A stretch of 64,000 nucleotides of DNA from Helicoverpa zea (lineage: Eukaryota; Arthropoda; Insecta; Lepidoptera; Noctuidae), in NCBI RefSeq assembly GCF_022581195.2, contig NC_061455.1, forward strand, positions 13,162,189 to 13,226,188, written 5' to 3'. Position numbers and translations under genes: made by a program. Of the stretch, positions 10,099 through 21,608 are shown piece after piece (within the stretch, counting starts at the first letter, position 1; the number at the start of each line of letters is the position of its first letter). The notes below the pieces were generated by a model. The model was not told where the DNA came from. It did not search any database and saw only the letters and a list, made by a program, of their open reading frames with translations.

Positions 10099-10312
10099 AC
10101 ACGGGATTTGCTCATATTGAATTGATTAGGGAACTGTAATATGTCGGCAATTTGTTTACCTGTGTGACAGTAACTGAAGTTGCCATTATAATTATAAGTG
10201 CTTGACATGATGTAACACCGATTTTAGAAGCGAACGTTTTTCTAAAATGAATAGAATAGAATAAACGTTTGTTGTCTAGCATTATGTAATAAAGAGGTAT
10301 AATTTTCGCTTG

Positions 10313-10366
10313 TTTGTATCCTAAAGTGCCCGAAACTCAGTAGTTTCGGGCACTTTAGGATACAAA
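10313..10366. repeat. perfect 25-bp stem hairpin with 4-base loop
   Basis: The left arm TTTGTATCCTAAAGTGCCCG... (10313-10337) is exactly complementary to the right arm (10342-10366) around a CAGT loop. It could be a short RNA hairpin, a palindromic MITE relic or a cruciform-forming site. No open frame is involved. Confidence 0.8.
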
Positions 10367-10464
10367 AATCAATCATCAATATTCAGTGAATACAAAAATT
10401 CTTTTACTGTCGGAAACCTACACTCTTCCCAGTAATATAATAGACTAATATATTCCGGTATGGA

Positions 10465-10518
10465 CAGTACCTACTTCCCACGGGATGCGGGTGAAACAGC
10501 GGGAAAGCAGCTAGTCTT
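10465..10518. repeat. lepidopteran interspersed repeat end
   Basis: CCCACGGGATGCGGGTGAAA followed by GCGGGAAAGCAGCTAGT has the form of one end of a widespread repeat family. The opposite end (ACTAGCTGTTGCCCGC) appears at 10608. Confidence 0.45.
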
Positions 10519-10712
10519 TTCTAAAAAGTCACCTTATAGAACTATTACATTTAAAGTTACTTATAATATTATGTCACACATTCATAATTCTAAAGCCTTA
10601 TGGTAATACTAGCTGTTGCCCGCGACTTCGTCTGCGTGGGCAATATAGAATTGTCAAAATACTATTTATCCCGTAGGTGTATTGTGTGTAGGTATATGTA
10701 TGTGTAGCCATT

Positions 10713-10815
10713 TATCATCATCATCATCCCCCTGCCTTTATTCCAATTTTATTTGGGGTCGTTATTATGGTTTCTCCTTCCATACACTTCCATCTGCCGT
10801 CGTCTCTCATGTGTT
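10713..10815. repeat. dispersed repeat (CATCATCATCC...TTTATTTGGGGTCG family)
   Basis: This copy carries CCAATTTTATTTGGGGTCG and the CATACACTTCCATCTGCCGT block. The same family occurs at 32107-32222, and in reverse orientation at 18280-18376. Confidence 0.6.
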
Positions 10816-11013
10816 ACCATTTATATTTAAGTTAATGAAAGAAGTAAAGTTTGTGACGTTGTGGAAATCTCTGGACCTAGTCAACCGATTTGGAAAATTG
10901 CGTAAGTAATTCTCACAGGATACAAAGGTCTGATAAAGCTGTCTTTTGTACATTTTCTGCATCAATTGCGACTTATCAGAAGCCAGAAAGTCTGTCAAAC
11001 AGTCTTACCATGG

Positions 11014-11130
11014 ATAACGTGGCGTCCAGTTCACTGGGTTGAGGAGAACATAAAGGTAAAATATTGGTACTCAAACAGATTCGGTTAGACTGGAAGCCAA
11101 CAGCCACATAATTGGGGAATAGTTATCAGG
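11014..11130 (+). repeat. decayed SINE tail
   Basis: Recognisable shared blocks are ACTGGGTTGAGGAG, TTGGTACTCA and CGGTTAGACTGGAAGCC in the order seen in the full SINE at 13310-13690. It is heavily diverged. Confidence 0.45.
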
Positions 11131-11639
11131 CAGGCGCATTATTTAACTACAGGGGGAAACACTGGAGGATTTTCTATGCACTCACTCACTATGTGAAATT
11201 GGGATTCCACCGAAATGTTTGAATTTGTTCACGAAAACGCCAATATCTGTGAGAGTCCAATTCATGTGTTCGTACTTGAAGCCCGCAGTTTTTTTTCAAA
11301 ATGTGGGCTCGCAATTTGTGACTTCTTGCTGAAGCAAGAAACATAAGGCTGTGTACACGCTAATAATTATGTAGCTTCTCCAGAATTGATGTAAAAAGAT
11401 TCGACAGCGGGCTATAGTAGCGTGGTTAATATAACTAAAACAATCTTGTTGATCTTTCAAATATAGTTAGAGAAGCGGGTGTGCGTAATGACCACTAAGA
11501 GTTGGTAAGTACGTGATGAAGACGACCAAGTCTCCGCGACCAAAACTAATTCAATACTATTCTAATTTGTTCATGTACCATAAAACTCAAGTGAAAAAAA
11601 CTTAAAAACCTTTATTCAAATTAGGCTGATAAATCAGCA

Positions 11640-12250
11640 CTTTTCGAACGTCAAAAACAAAAGACGGCCCCCAAAACGCCCGCCTTTCACCACTTCCTAT
11701 CTGTTTTTGTGAAGGTGAAGAAAAGGATTACCAAGCTCCCAAAGGCCTGGACATTTGCAGCACGTTGCATGGCATCCTGGAAAGTTACGTAATTCTCAGC
11801 CTTCAGTTTGACTTGTTCATTAGAGAATGCAGTCTTCTGTCAGTGACAATGTGATTGCACTGGTTCCGCTATAGGTGCAGCGTGAGGGAGTGTTAGGCTT
11901 TGGCCCTGGTGGGCCTCACTGGGGTTTGCTGAATCTCCTAAAGGGGCGCGTGAAATAACGCGCATCGCTGACACGGGCCTGTTAGACACGGGTCTCCTAG
12001 TAGCCGGATGGTCGACGACCCATTTAAAACTCATCGCCCACGCCTATGATGGCCGGGAGTCGTCTCTAAACACCCAGCTCTCGTGGTGTCTTACCGCAGT
12101 GGCTGAGAGGAGAGGTGGGAATTTCCAGTCGTTCCGCCGCCTCATTATTTGTCATCCCATTTCTTCTCGCCCCAGACCATGGCTTAAATCAGGACCGGGT
12201 ACGATAGTTCGCACAGTCCACACAGTGGTGACAGCCGGGCGAGATCAGAG
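11640..12250 (-). pseudogene. GC-rich relic, possibly a retroelement coding remnant
   Basis: This stretch is clearly more GC-rich than its surroundings. A 64-residue minus-strand frame at 11840-12034 includes RPVSNRPVSAMRVISRAP. It resembles transposon-derived coding sequence by composition only. I cannot assign a family, and stops break every frame beyond that length. Confidence 0.25.
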
Positions 12251-13296
12251 TTGAGAATATATGGTTTCAAAAAAATAATAGTAAATTTTGCGAAAACACG
12301 TTTCATAGCAATTCTGTCTTTGTAACTGAATGATATCAATGATGTAAACGTAGATATATAAAAGGTGTTTATTTAGACTCAGCTCGGGTCTGATTGTGAC
12401 TGTTCATAATGGTGGACGGTGTATTTGTGATCAGAAGTCGAAAGTAAGTATGTTTCTGGTATGCGACGCGTAATTTGTACGTTTTCAGGGGCGATAGAGC
12501 ATTTTACGTGCGTATGATATTCAATCAAGGAAGCTCTCATTTCTTTAATGTGCACTTTGTGTCTAGGCTTGTTTCTAAAGAAATAAATCATTTAACGTAA
12601 GTTGCTTTTAAGCCTCCACATTAATAGAAGATAAGCTAAAATAAAACCCTAACTTAATTTGTTTATGAAAAAATGCACAGCTCCATCTGTGACTTTAAAT
12701 GATAATGGGATGATGATGATGATAAATGGCCCACGCATACACATACCGGATAAATAGTATTTTGACAGTTCTATATTGCCCACGCAGACGAAGTCGCGGG
12801 CAACAGCTAGTTTATAATATAAGTAAGATTATTATTCTGGCTTAAGTTTTCAATTCAATACTAAAATTTTAATGGATCTCTTAAAATAATTGGCTAGAAT
12901 AAAATAACACGTAATTGGAATGGACAAAGGTATTCTAACTAATAATAGAAGTATAAAAGTTGGTCCGTCTGTTCGACGTTTCCAATGAATGAATCATTTT
13001 TTTTTTGCTTTTTGTGGCTCTTTCTAATAACACTCATTAGTAGCACTTCCTATGCATATTACGTACCAATTAATATAATGAATCTTAACAAAACAATATC
13101 TGTGTCTGTGTGTTTCTTATTCTTTTATGCAAAAACTACCCACTCAACCAATTTTGATAAAACATTGTAGTAATTTAAAGCCTATCATATAAAAGTTTAA
13201 AGCTTTATCAAGCTATATTTCATTCGAGTGTAGGAATTAGTACTCTCCACGGGTAGTAATGTCTTGTGTTAATACTTTTTAGATTTTTGTACTATC

Positions 13297-13703
13297 ACCA
13301 AATGATGAAGTCATGGTGACCTAGTGGGTAAAGGACCAACCTCTCACGTATGAGGGCGCGGGTTCGATCCCAGGTCAGGCAAGTACCAATGCAACTTTTC
13401 TAAGTTTGTATGTACTTTCTAAGTATATCTTAGGCACCATTGGCTGTGTTTCGGATGGCACGTTAAACTGTAGGTCCCGGCTGTCATTGAACATCCTCGG
13501 CAGTTGTTACGGGTAGTCAGAAGCCAGTAAGTGTGACACCAGTCTAACCAAGGGGTATCGGGTTGCCTGGGTAACTGGGTTGAGGAGGTCAGATAGGCAG
13601 TCGCTCCTTGTAAAACACTGGTACTCAGCTGAATCGGGTTAGACTAGAAGCCGACCCCAACATGATTGGGAAAAGGCTCGGTGGATGATGACCAAATGAT
13701 GAA
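13297..13703 (+). mobile_element. full-length tRNA-derived SINE with 13-bp target duplication
   Basis: The target duplication ACCAAATGATGAA occurs exactly at 13297-13309 and 13691-13703. The element (13310-13690, 381 bp) begins with a tRNA-like head. The A-box-like region is TAGTGGGTAAAGG and the B box is GGTTCGATCC, within GCGGGTTCGATCCC; together these form an internal RNA polymerase III promoter. The body carries GGATGGCACGTTAAACTGTA and AACTGGGTTGAGGAGGTCAG. The 3' end is GGATGATGA. It has no coding capacity and depends on a LINE partner, whose tail probably shares the GATGAT end. Tail fragments of this family occur at several other places in the window. Confidence 0.88.
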
Positions 13704-16325
13704 AATGTACCTATACAAAACCAAAATATATATAATACGTGTAGCCTTACCTTAAGATGCGAGCAAAACCGCGATACTTATCTAGCAATTTATAATTATT
13801 TACAAAGAAGGTCAGCTAGAGACTTGCAATTTCAATTTCGTAGTGTTTGCCAACGAAGCCTCCAGATCAGGGGTGGCAAACCTTTTAGCGTTCACTTTTT
13901 AACTCTAGACGGCCATTGTTTCAGCCAAGTCTTTTAACTATAAAATAAAAGCTTCGAGTGGTTTAAATTGTTAATTTATTAAGCCGTTATAAATTTATGT
14001 GCAGTGATAAAATGTTGCGAGTTAAGTTTTAGAGTGGCTACATGCCTTAGATTTTTCTACACTTTATCGAGGTAAGGAATACTTTTGAAATTAGAAAAAT
14101 GGGATTCTGCTAAAGTATTCTTCCTGTACATTTGTCAGCCCTGCTCTAAAATAATACCGCTTCTCCGAACAAAGGTTATTAAAACTTCTGATTATTTCCA
14201 TTCTGTTTCAGCCGTACATTATAATAAAACGGCTTACAAACGATCCTGATGCGCCGTTTGTTGATTGTTTTATGCGCTTTGTTCGAAATTAAAGTTTGCA
14301 AGCTGCCTTAGAACCCTCCAGAAGGTATGATAACGTTCGCCATATTGGAATACTTAAATAAATTATTCGATTGAACGAAAGCCTTTAACTTTGTTCACTT
14401 TTTAGTTATTCAGAAATTTTAATTTGAATGGGTTGATATAAAATTGTTCGCTGGATTAATAAAAGTTTATTTTTTATAATTGGATTTTTCAATTAACCAC
14501 AGATGTTTTTGATAATAAAATAACAAACTTAAGTAGTTATGAGCTCAGCTAAAATCTGTATCTAATAAGGCAAGGTTGCTAGTTTAATGTATTTGTGTCT
14601 AGATTGCAAAAAAAGCTGAGATAACGAAAAATTATGAAAACGTTTTAGAGAGTACATAAATTAATTTAATTACAACTTAGTGTTCAGTAATTTTGACCAT
14701 TTATCTTACTAGACACTAGACAGTCATATTTCAGCCTAGTATTTACTCGCTTCAGTAATTAGCAGCCCTAACAAAAGGGCTCTCGATGTGATCCTTGCAA
14801 CACTATTAACTGGGCAATTTATTCATATTTTTTATCTGCGGCGTGGGAGACCGTCAAACGACACCTTTTGTTTAAATTTCATTTATGCGGCCTAATCTTT
14901 ATTGTTAATCCAAGGACCCTCTCCCACGGTTTTATTTTAACAAGAATTGTGACCCTTAGATGAAAAGAAATTAATTTGCAAAAAAGGTCTTGTATTTAAT
15001 TTTGGTGAGATCGACTTTTGGAATATCGTTTTAATTTAAAAGTGGTGTGCGAGTGTCAGGTCCGACGGATCGTTAATGAGGCCTGGCCACTAGTGAGGGA
15101 TATATTAGGAGCTATAGGACGGGAGATGGCGTCATAAATATAGGAAGGTCTGTATTTGGGCTCTAAAATACATACGGTACTGACATAATGTAATTCATAT
15201 AATGGTTTCCTAATGTAGCAATTTTCCATACATTGGTTGTACCTATTTACCTACTAAACTATACCGATAAGCTGTATAAGCTGTTAATGAGTCCCACTTC
15301 CCCGACTAATAAACCCAAAATTGGCAAAATATAATTCTGTTTAATGTTTCCTCAGCATTAAATAAACACAAATCAGACTAACCAATAGATTCGACAGTAG
15401 GTATCTCTACCTGCCCATTACGTTTACATTATTCAAGGTAAACCGCTTATCATTAATATGATATGGGAATGAAAATTGCTTGAACAAAGACACTGTCAAG
15501 ACTTTTCATCCAGGCATTACATAATCATCTGGCTAGCTATTTTCCAACTCCACATAGTTGGTGTGGTGTGGTTTCAGTCTTACTGGATGGTCAATTACCA
15601 CAGTTATACGTATGAGCGGCTATTTATCTGACCTGTTACCAGGGCAAACCGATACCTAGGAAAGATTGGTTGCCGATTAATAAGTAGACAGATATTTTTG
15701 TAAAAAAGTTAGTGCTAGTAGCTCTTTAGAATTTGAATATTATAGAGAAAACCTGCATTTTCTTATACTTTAAACAACAATGATTTTTTCGTAGACTTTT
15801 CATAATTGTGGCATAATTGTTGCATTCAGTTTAATTTGTATGCACGCACTATTGGCGCGAAAATCGTATGTTTTTAACACTTCTGCTACAATACAATTTA
15901 TTACCTTCATTCATATTATATTTAAGCGTTGGCTTGCAAATGATTTCATGCATTATTTCATATAACGTTTACCGTTTTTTGTTCAGCTATGTTTTATAAT
16001 GAGCTAGATTCCGGTGGTTTTACGAAATTCTGTTGCATGCCTGTATAGTTAACCTAATGATAGTTAACATAAGTATTCCCTTCCTTCTTAAAATAGTGTG
16101 TTCAACAATCGACATACGTATGTGTGTGTGCTGACAAATTAGGACTTTTTGGAAAAACGCCCACCTTTCACCACTTCTTATGTGATTTTAATGGGAAGAC
16201 GTGGCGAAACAAACTCACCAGAAAGCTTTCTATGGATAATACTTATAACTATGCTGATATAACATATGGATACTGTAGAAATAATTTATGATAGAATCAC
16301 GCCATATTTTCAGAGTTATATCCAC
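13704..16325. other. noncoding, single-copy-looking stretch
   Basis: No gene, RNA or repeat structure is clear. The part at about 14760-15070 has a more balanced composition and no low-complexity runs (AACTGGGCAATTTATTC, ATGAGGCCTGGCCACTAG). That is the look of unique, possibly constrained noncoding DNA, but nothing proves it. Confidence 0.3.
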
Positions 16326-17333
16326 TACATATTCAAGGGCGGATCCAGCTTCGGCGCCAGGGGGGGGTCACACAGTCGTGATCAAGTCACAAAAAATATT
16401 AATTATTGATTTCTAAATATTAATTATAGAGCTAAAGTTGACGACATTTGGTTTTATATAAATAATATTATATAATAGCGTACACTTGTTATAATAAAAA
16501 AGGAGACACAGTATAACAAATATAAAAAGCGCGAGCGCAGCGAGCGCGAAATTTTTACGAAAGTTACGAAAAGTGTCTTCATGTAGAAAATGGCCCGAGC
16601 AGAGTGAGCGCAATTTCTTGCATTAATACTAGACACATGTGACAAACAAAAAAGCACAAGCGAAGCGAGCGCGAAAATTTGTATCCAGGTCAAGGACTAA
16701 GGTAAAAAAATATTTTTATGTAGAAAATGGCCCGAGCTGAGCGAACGCGATTTCTGGGACATAATTACTGTTGCGAAATTCAAAAAAGCGCGAGCGAAGC
16801 GAGCGCGAAAATTTTTATTCAGTTCGAGGACTTAAAGTACATGAAAGCACTTTCTTGTTATATAACAAGTAAACTTTTGAAAAGTATTGTGTACGTAGAA
16901 AAGGGCGCGTAATTTGTATTTTTTTATTGCGGCAATAGTAAAACATTTTCTGTGAAAATTTCTATTGTCTTACTATAGGTAAGGGTTCATGAGAGTTCTA
17001 CAGCATGTAGACAACCCGGACAGCGGATTCTTTATAACATGGTCCTGTTTCCTCCTTTTGGGTACGGATAAAGAGTAAATAGAGAATAGTGAGCGAGCGC
17101 TGCGAGCACGAATTTTTCAGCAAAACTACTCTCTATCTATCTATCTACCTAGGTATTATCTCGGAATAAAAATTATCTTATAATACTAAATAATAAATGT
17201 ATACCTAATGGAATAAAAACATAAAACATCGTGTTTAACTACTTCAATTAGTGGTCCACCTAGGTCCTGGACCTGGCCCAGGGGGGGGTCATGACCTTGT
17301 GACCTACCCCCTGGATCCGCCGTTGTACATATT
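16326..17333. mobile_element. hAT-like non-autonomous DNA transposon with 8-bp target duplication
   Basis: TACATATT flanks the element exactly (16326-16333 and 17326-17333). The ends are CAAGGGCGGATCCAG on the left and CTGGATCCGCCGTTG on the right, inverted copies matching at 14 of 15 bases. Each is followed by a G-tract block (AGGGGGGGGTCA). CA...TG ends with an 8-bp duplication fit the hAT superfamily; P elements also make 8 bp. The 992-bp interior has no transposase. It holds two to three tandem units with GCGAGCGCGAAA cores. Confidence 0.82.
16520..16830. repeat. tandem GCGAGCGCG-containing units inside the hAT-like element
   Basis: The core CGAGCGCGAA occurs at 16541, 16666 and 16800, spaced 125 and 134 bases apart. 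Half-units AAAATGGCCCGAGC lie between them. Short overlapping open frames across this region are by-products of the repeat. Confidence 0.7.
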
Positions 17334-18279
17334 ACACTTTACGTTATATTCAACTACTATAATTTTTAACGAATTTTCGTGTACAAAAATACTAATGTAA
17401 GCCCCAAATAAACTCTATTTGCAATGTTTTAGTTTCCAGCAAAAAGTGAACAAAGCCGACATTATCTTTTCACTTTATGGTGTTAAAGAGAATTTTTGGG
17501 AGCAGACAGGATGAGCTTATTATTTTACTCTCACGCTTGCTTTATTTATTTTTATTTCGGTTTTACTCATTATCGTCTTTCCGCTCTCCATTTTTATGCT
17601 TTTTGTGCCTTTTATGTGAGACGGAAGGCGTGTTTGGCGTGAAGGTTTTAATTTTTTACGCGTATGTAGGCTTTGGGCTTTGTGCCTAAAAATTCAGGCT
17701 CAAAGTGAAAGTTTGGTGTGGTAAGTAAAAAGTATGATTCAGTGTTTTTAAAGGGATTGTAATTTTCACGGTTCTTTCAGAAGTTACAAATTCTTTTGTC
17801 TTTAGATATCCTTCTAATTCAGAATCCTGTATTAAGTAAGATATACAAAGGCTCGTTAGATATATTTATTTCAAAGCAACAAAGCTTTTCTTCATTAGGT
17901 ATATTTTGCCATTAATCCATTTTACCTACCTACTACTACACAAGACGCTAAATATTTTACAGCTCAACCTAAAATAACTTAACTGAACCAAGTTTACACT
18001 GCATGCAAATGCAGGTATCGATTGGGTTAAGAATAACCTCTATTGTGTTGTATCTGCAGCATCCAGTCAAGTGGGTGCAGATCGTGAGCTGATTAAGACT
18101 GATGCCTCGTCTCGTTAATGCAGCTGAAGCTTAGAAGGTATTCTGAACTTTATGTAGGGGGGACACAGTGGGTTATAGTTTGACAGTCTGTTGTGCTTAA
18201 TTTAAATTACATAATAAATTAATGGAGTATGTAGTTTTCAGAAAAGATAGAAAATTTAGGAGATTGTTTATTATAATTA
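17334..18279. other. AT-rich noncoding DNA
   Basis: A 70-residue plus-strand frame at 17477-17689 is hydrophobic and Leu/Phe-rich in T-rich DNA. I regard it as a chance frame. No other structure is clear. Confidence 0.35.
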
Positions 18280-18376
18280 TACTTGTGAGATGACGGCAGA
18301 TACATAGAAGAGTATGGAAGAAGAAAATATGCTGCGCCGACCTGGACAAAATTGGAAAAAGGGTGAGCCGATGAAA
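18280..18376 (-). repeat. dispersed repeat, reverse copy of the 32107-32222 family
   Basis: TGAGATGACGGCAGATACAT and GAAGAGTATGGAAGAAGAAA, followed by GCGCCGACC, are the reverse complement of the block at 32130-32215. Confidence 0.6.
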
Positions 18377-19328
18377 ACGATATTGTAATTAAAACGAATA
18401 CTTATTTTCATCTCAAAATATGTAGGTTTTCGCATACTTTTGTTCAATTTTTTCACACAATATTTTTACTTGCATTTCTTTCGGATCCATAAACAATTTT
18501 ACCCACACAAAAGTTGCGCCCCATTTTCCCATTGACCCAAATATACCTGACTTCGCAGAACCCCACGTAATCCGAAGCCATTAAATTACGAATTTGTTGT
18601 CGAATAAAATAATTCCCCGCAAATGACGACCCGCCGTCCCCTCGTCAGTTCACTGAATACGATGTTATCCGATTTGTCAATTTAACCACAAACAAACAAT
18701 AGCGGTAATGTATGAAATAAGCGTGCGTTCCAGCTTGTTAGCTATACATTGAACGGTTTCTATGAAGCCACATTAGTGTTTAATGATATTAAGTCATCAA
18801 TGTTAACCGTTTACAGTTAATTAGGCACATTTATCTCTAGTGAATTTCACTGAAGCTAGCGTTTTCAGCATGCAGTTGTTGGAAATGTCTAATACGAGTT
18901 GTGTGGTTTTAACATTTTATGAAATGGTATCTAATGCAATTCTATTCTATTTCTGTAATTAAGCTTTCCATAGTTAACTTAGTAGATAAATGATACATAA
19001 AGCAAACAAACGAATCGAACCTAATTTGCATAAATATTTAATACGGCTTATATAAAACTTTCGAATCTGAAGTGACCTGATGGAATATGTAGAATGTTGT
19101 TTTACTAAATTCTATGAACAGTTTTAAGTAACAATTTACTTACTGTTAACCGTTTCACTTAGCAAGTCTTCAATGAATCCAATAATCTCCCTTATTCAAT
19201 ACAAACCTTATGTCCTACTAAAATTAAACCACATTTAACTCAGTTATTAATTCCTATCAATTTAGTACTGTTCACGGATTACTATAGCCAAGCACTAGTC
19301 TCACTGTGTTTGCTTCTAAAAGCGCGTA
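18377..19328. other. noncoding; Runx/Fox/Sox-like motif cluster at 18684-18702
   Basis: AACCACAAACAAACAATAG packs a Runx-type site (AACCACAAA), a forkhead-type site (AAACAAACA) and a Sox-type site (ACAATAG) into 19 bases. It could be part of an enhancer. No gene is evident. Confidence 0.25.
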
Positions 19329-20061
19329 CGCACACTGCAAATTTTAGTCGGCCGATAGTTTGTTTGGGCTCATAAATCAGTGCGAAGATAAAGGACATTG
19401 TTCAATTTTGGCCTAAGAACCGATGTGAATATAAATTATACTATAATTTTTATTTATTTTTATATTGTTTGAAACATATTTTAGTATTCCACGGACACTT
19501 CAAATAAATAAATTCCAAATAAAAAGTAGGGTCACAATTATTGATGCCTTATAAAATGTTTCCGTCAGCCAGTGCTGCCAGTTTCGGAAGTTTTCGGGAT
19601 TTCGGTAAATACGGATCGAATTGAGAACCTACTTTCCGAAGTCGGTTATTAAAATTAGTTGGTAACACTTTATTCATTTAAATACCTAAACTGACTAGCT
19701 AGAAAAAAGCTAGTATTCTGTATAATGTTTTAAGATGGTTTTGAGCGAATCGCGAATTTCTAGCTTGGCATTCGAGTAGGATTATAGTTTTCGTAATTGG
19801 CAACACTGGTGTACTTCAGTCAGTTTGCTACGTTTGCTAGAAGTCAGTTTGATTGGTTTGATTGCTTTGCGACTATCGTTTCTTTTGTGATTTTCTATGC
19901 GTTTCATGGTTTTATTCTAACAACTTTGGCTTGATTACGGACCCCGATTAGATTGCGTACTTGGTAGACTCGGCTTTGTGTAAAGAACTGGATTTTACTA
20001 GCATTTTCGGATATTGCTCTGTCTGTGATCGAATTTAGTTATATTATAATTACAACAATGG

Positions 20062-20471
20062 ATGCAGAATATAGTATATTGTATAAATTGTGGATCTGCT
20101 GGAGGTTCTTTGGTATTAGAAAACGAAGATATACTTCGTTGCATACAACAATGGACTGTTCCCCGTATGGTAAGTGGTCTACGAAAGTGTTTTTCTAATT
20201 TTGATAAGAATGTTACTACCTACTTATGTTTTCATAAGCACACAATTTCTCGGTTTTCAAATCAATTGCCACAATTGCAAGTTACTTGATATTTACTAAT
20301 GATTTTTTGTATTTATTATTACAGGTTGAAGCTCATGACCTTATATGTACGACGTGTTGGTCTGAAGCAGTCGAGCATAATAAGATGCAATGCACTGTTG
20401 GACGCAATTGTGTACTTTGTAAGAAGCTCCTACCATCAGGCATACTGTTGCAATTGTATCGTTGGGCGTAG
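20062..20471 (+). CDS. two-exon frame with C2C2 (ZAD-like) zinc module, 84 residues
   Basis: Exon 1 is 20062-20169 and exon 2 is 20325-20471. The donor ATG|GTAAGT and acceptor TATTATTACAG|GTT are strong and join in phase 0. The predicted protein has C7-x2-C10, then C44-x2-C47 after a helix-like RCIQQWTVPRM stretch, then C65-x2-C68 opening a second, truncated module. Two CxxC pairs about 33 residues apart resemble the ZAD/treble-clef zinc fold of insect proteins, and the repeating layout suggests a longer tandem-module ancestor. A better-context ATG lies 4 bases upstream (ACA-ATG-G at 20058) in a different frame, so a small start-region frameshift is possible. It sits inside an inverted-repeat element and is likely transposon-borne. 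Function unknown. Confidence 0.5.
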
Positions 20472-20699
20472 AACAGTGGGCTGTTGTGCCCACATAATGA
20501 CTATTATCTGGTATTTAAGCTGGGCGAGATACCAAAGCTCAGTTCTTAGATATATTATTGAGAAATATTGATGATTAAAAACCTTTAATTGAATATAAAT
20601 ATTGTTTTTATTGCACATCCTCGAAAACCTCTTTCATTGTTATTGGTAAACCTTACTTTAACTGTTAAATTATTTTGTGTGGTAATGACATTTTTAGTA

Positions 20700-20757
20700 T
20701 GGTCTGTGCCTTCTTGGTAATAGACCGCGGGTTCGATTCCCGCCTTATGGCATGTAG
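20700..20757 (+). repeat. tRNA-like fragment (B box only)
   Basis: GCGGGTTCGATTCCCGC forms a perfect T-arm-like stem with a consensus B box. The preceding sequence does not fold as a tRNA and lacks a clear A box, so this is a SINE head or tRNA pseudogene rather than a working tRNA. Confidence 0.45.
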
Positions 20758-20994
20758 ATAGCTAGGTAACTGTCTAATATAAAAGTAGTAACAATCATTT
20801 AAATAAATAATTCTCCATCGTAATAATATCGATATTTTATGAATTGTGGTGAATGGAACTCTTCCATTTTGGAAACTTATGCGTTTTATCACAAATCCAA
20901 AGTGGATTCACTATATATTAAGAAACGTAACGTTGAAAGCAAAAGCGTTTAGGTAGTTGTTTTTCATAAAAATTCTAAGCATTTATGAAAACTA

Positions 20995-21140
20995 GTCACA
21001 CGCCCCGTCTTCGCACGGTGGCAATGTAAAACCTTGGTGTAAACCTTCCTCTTGACCTACTCTATCTATTAAAAAAAATCGCACCCAAATCCATTGCGTA
21101 GTTTTAAAGATCTAAAGCATTCAAAGGGACAGACAGAAAA
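20995..21140. repeat. lepidopteran RTE-like repeat 3' portion
   Basis: AAACCTTCCTCTTGACCTAC and TGCGTAGTTTTAAAGATCTA are the familiar 3' blocks of a dispersed lepidopteran repeat. The family name is from memory and unverified. It lies inside the 2.5-kb inverted-repeat element. Confidence 0.4.
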
Positions 21141-21608
21141 TGCAACTTTATAAAATGATCATTGTCAAAGAATTATCTTAAACTTGACTATTTACTATCT
21201 CTTTTCCTAGTATCTAGTAGAGTAGTCTTTTCCTAGATCTAGAAGAGAACATATAGAGCTGTACATAGTATTGTTGATTTTTTGTATAGTGTAGTTTGAT
21301 AATACTACTCTGATATTTCACGCAAGCTTGGTTATTTTTTATTTATAACCTCAAAATATTAACTTTTTTCGTAATTATTTTAGTTTCCTGAAGTGTCCGT
21401 TCGTGAAAACTTATTTCATAGGATTCCATATAATTTTAAGAGTTTATAGAAGTCACTTTCCATTCGAACGGTTCTTAGGCAGAACATGTATGGAGCCGGA
21501 ACAATGTCCTTTAGTAAGTATATAACAACGATCAGGTGTTTGGCCGCTATTAGAATGACTAAAACTTTGATTAAATTCACGATTGTTTAAAAAAAAAAAA
21601 TCTTATCA

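Larger units (their letters stand above)
10608..12811. mobile_element. 2.2-kb element with ~105-bp terminal inverted repeats
   Basis: ACTAGCTGTTGCCCGCGACT at 10608 is matched in inverted orientation at 12792-12811. The similarity continues inward for over 100 bases, through CAAAATACTATTTATCC and a GCCATTTATCATCATCATC segment (left arm to about 10730, right arm from about 12707). The inside holds a diverged SINE tail (11014-11130), a GC-rich stretch at 11640-12250 with relic coding character, and no intact transposase. I found no clean target duplication, so this may be one foldback-type element or two inverted copies of one repeat. Confidence 0.5.

Noticed and set aside
16413..16912. Overlapping frames with ARAERTRF / SARAIF patterns
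   Set aside because: By-products of GCGAGC repeats in the hAT-like element.
20700..20757. tRNA gene
   Set aside because: Only the T-arm/B-box is convincing; no acceptor, D or anticodon arms.
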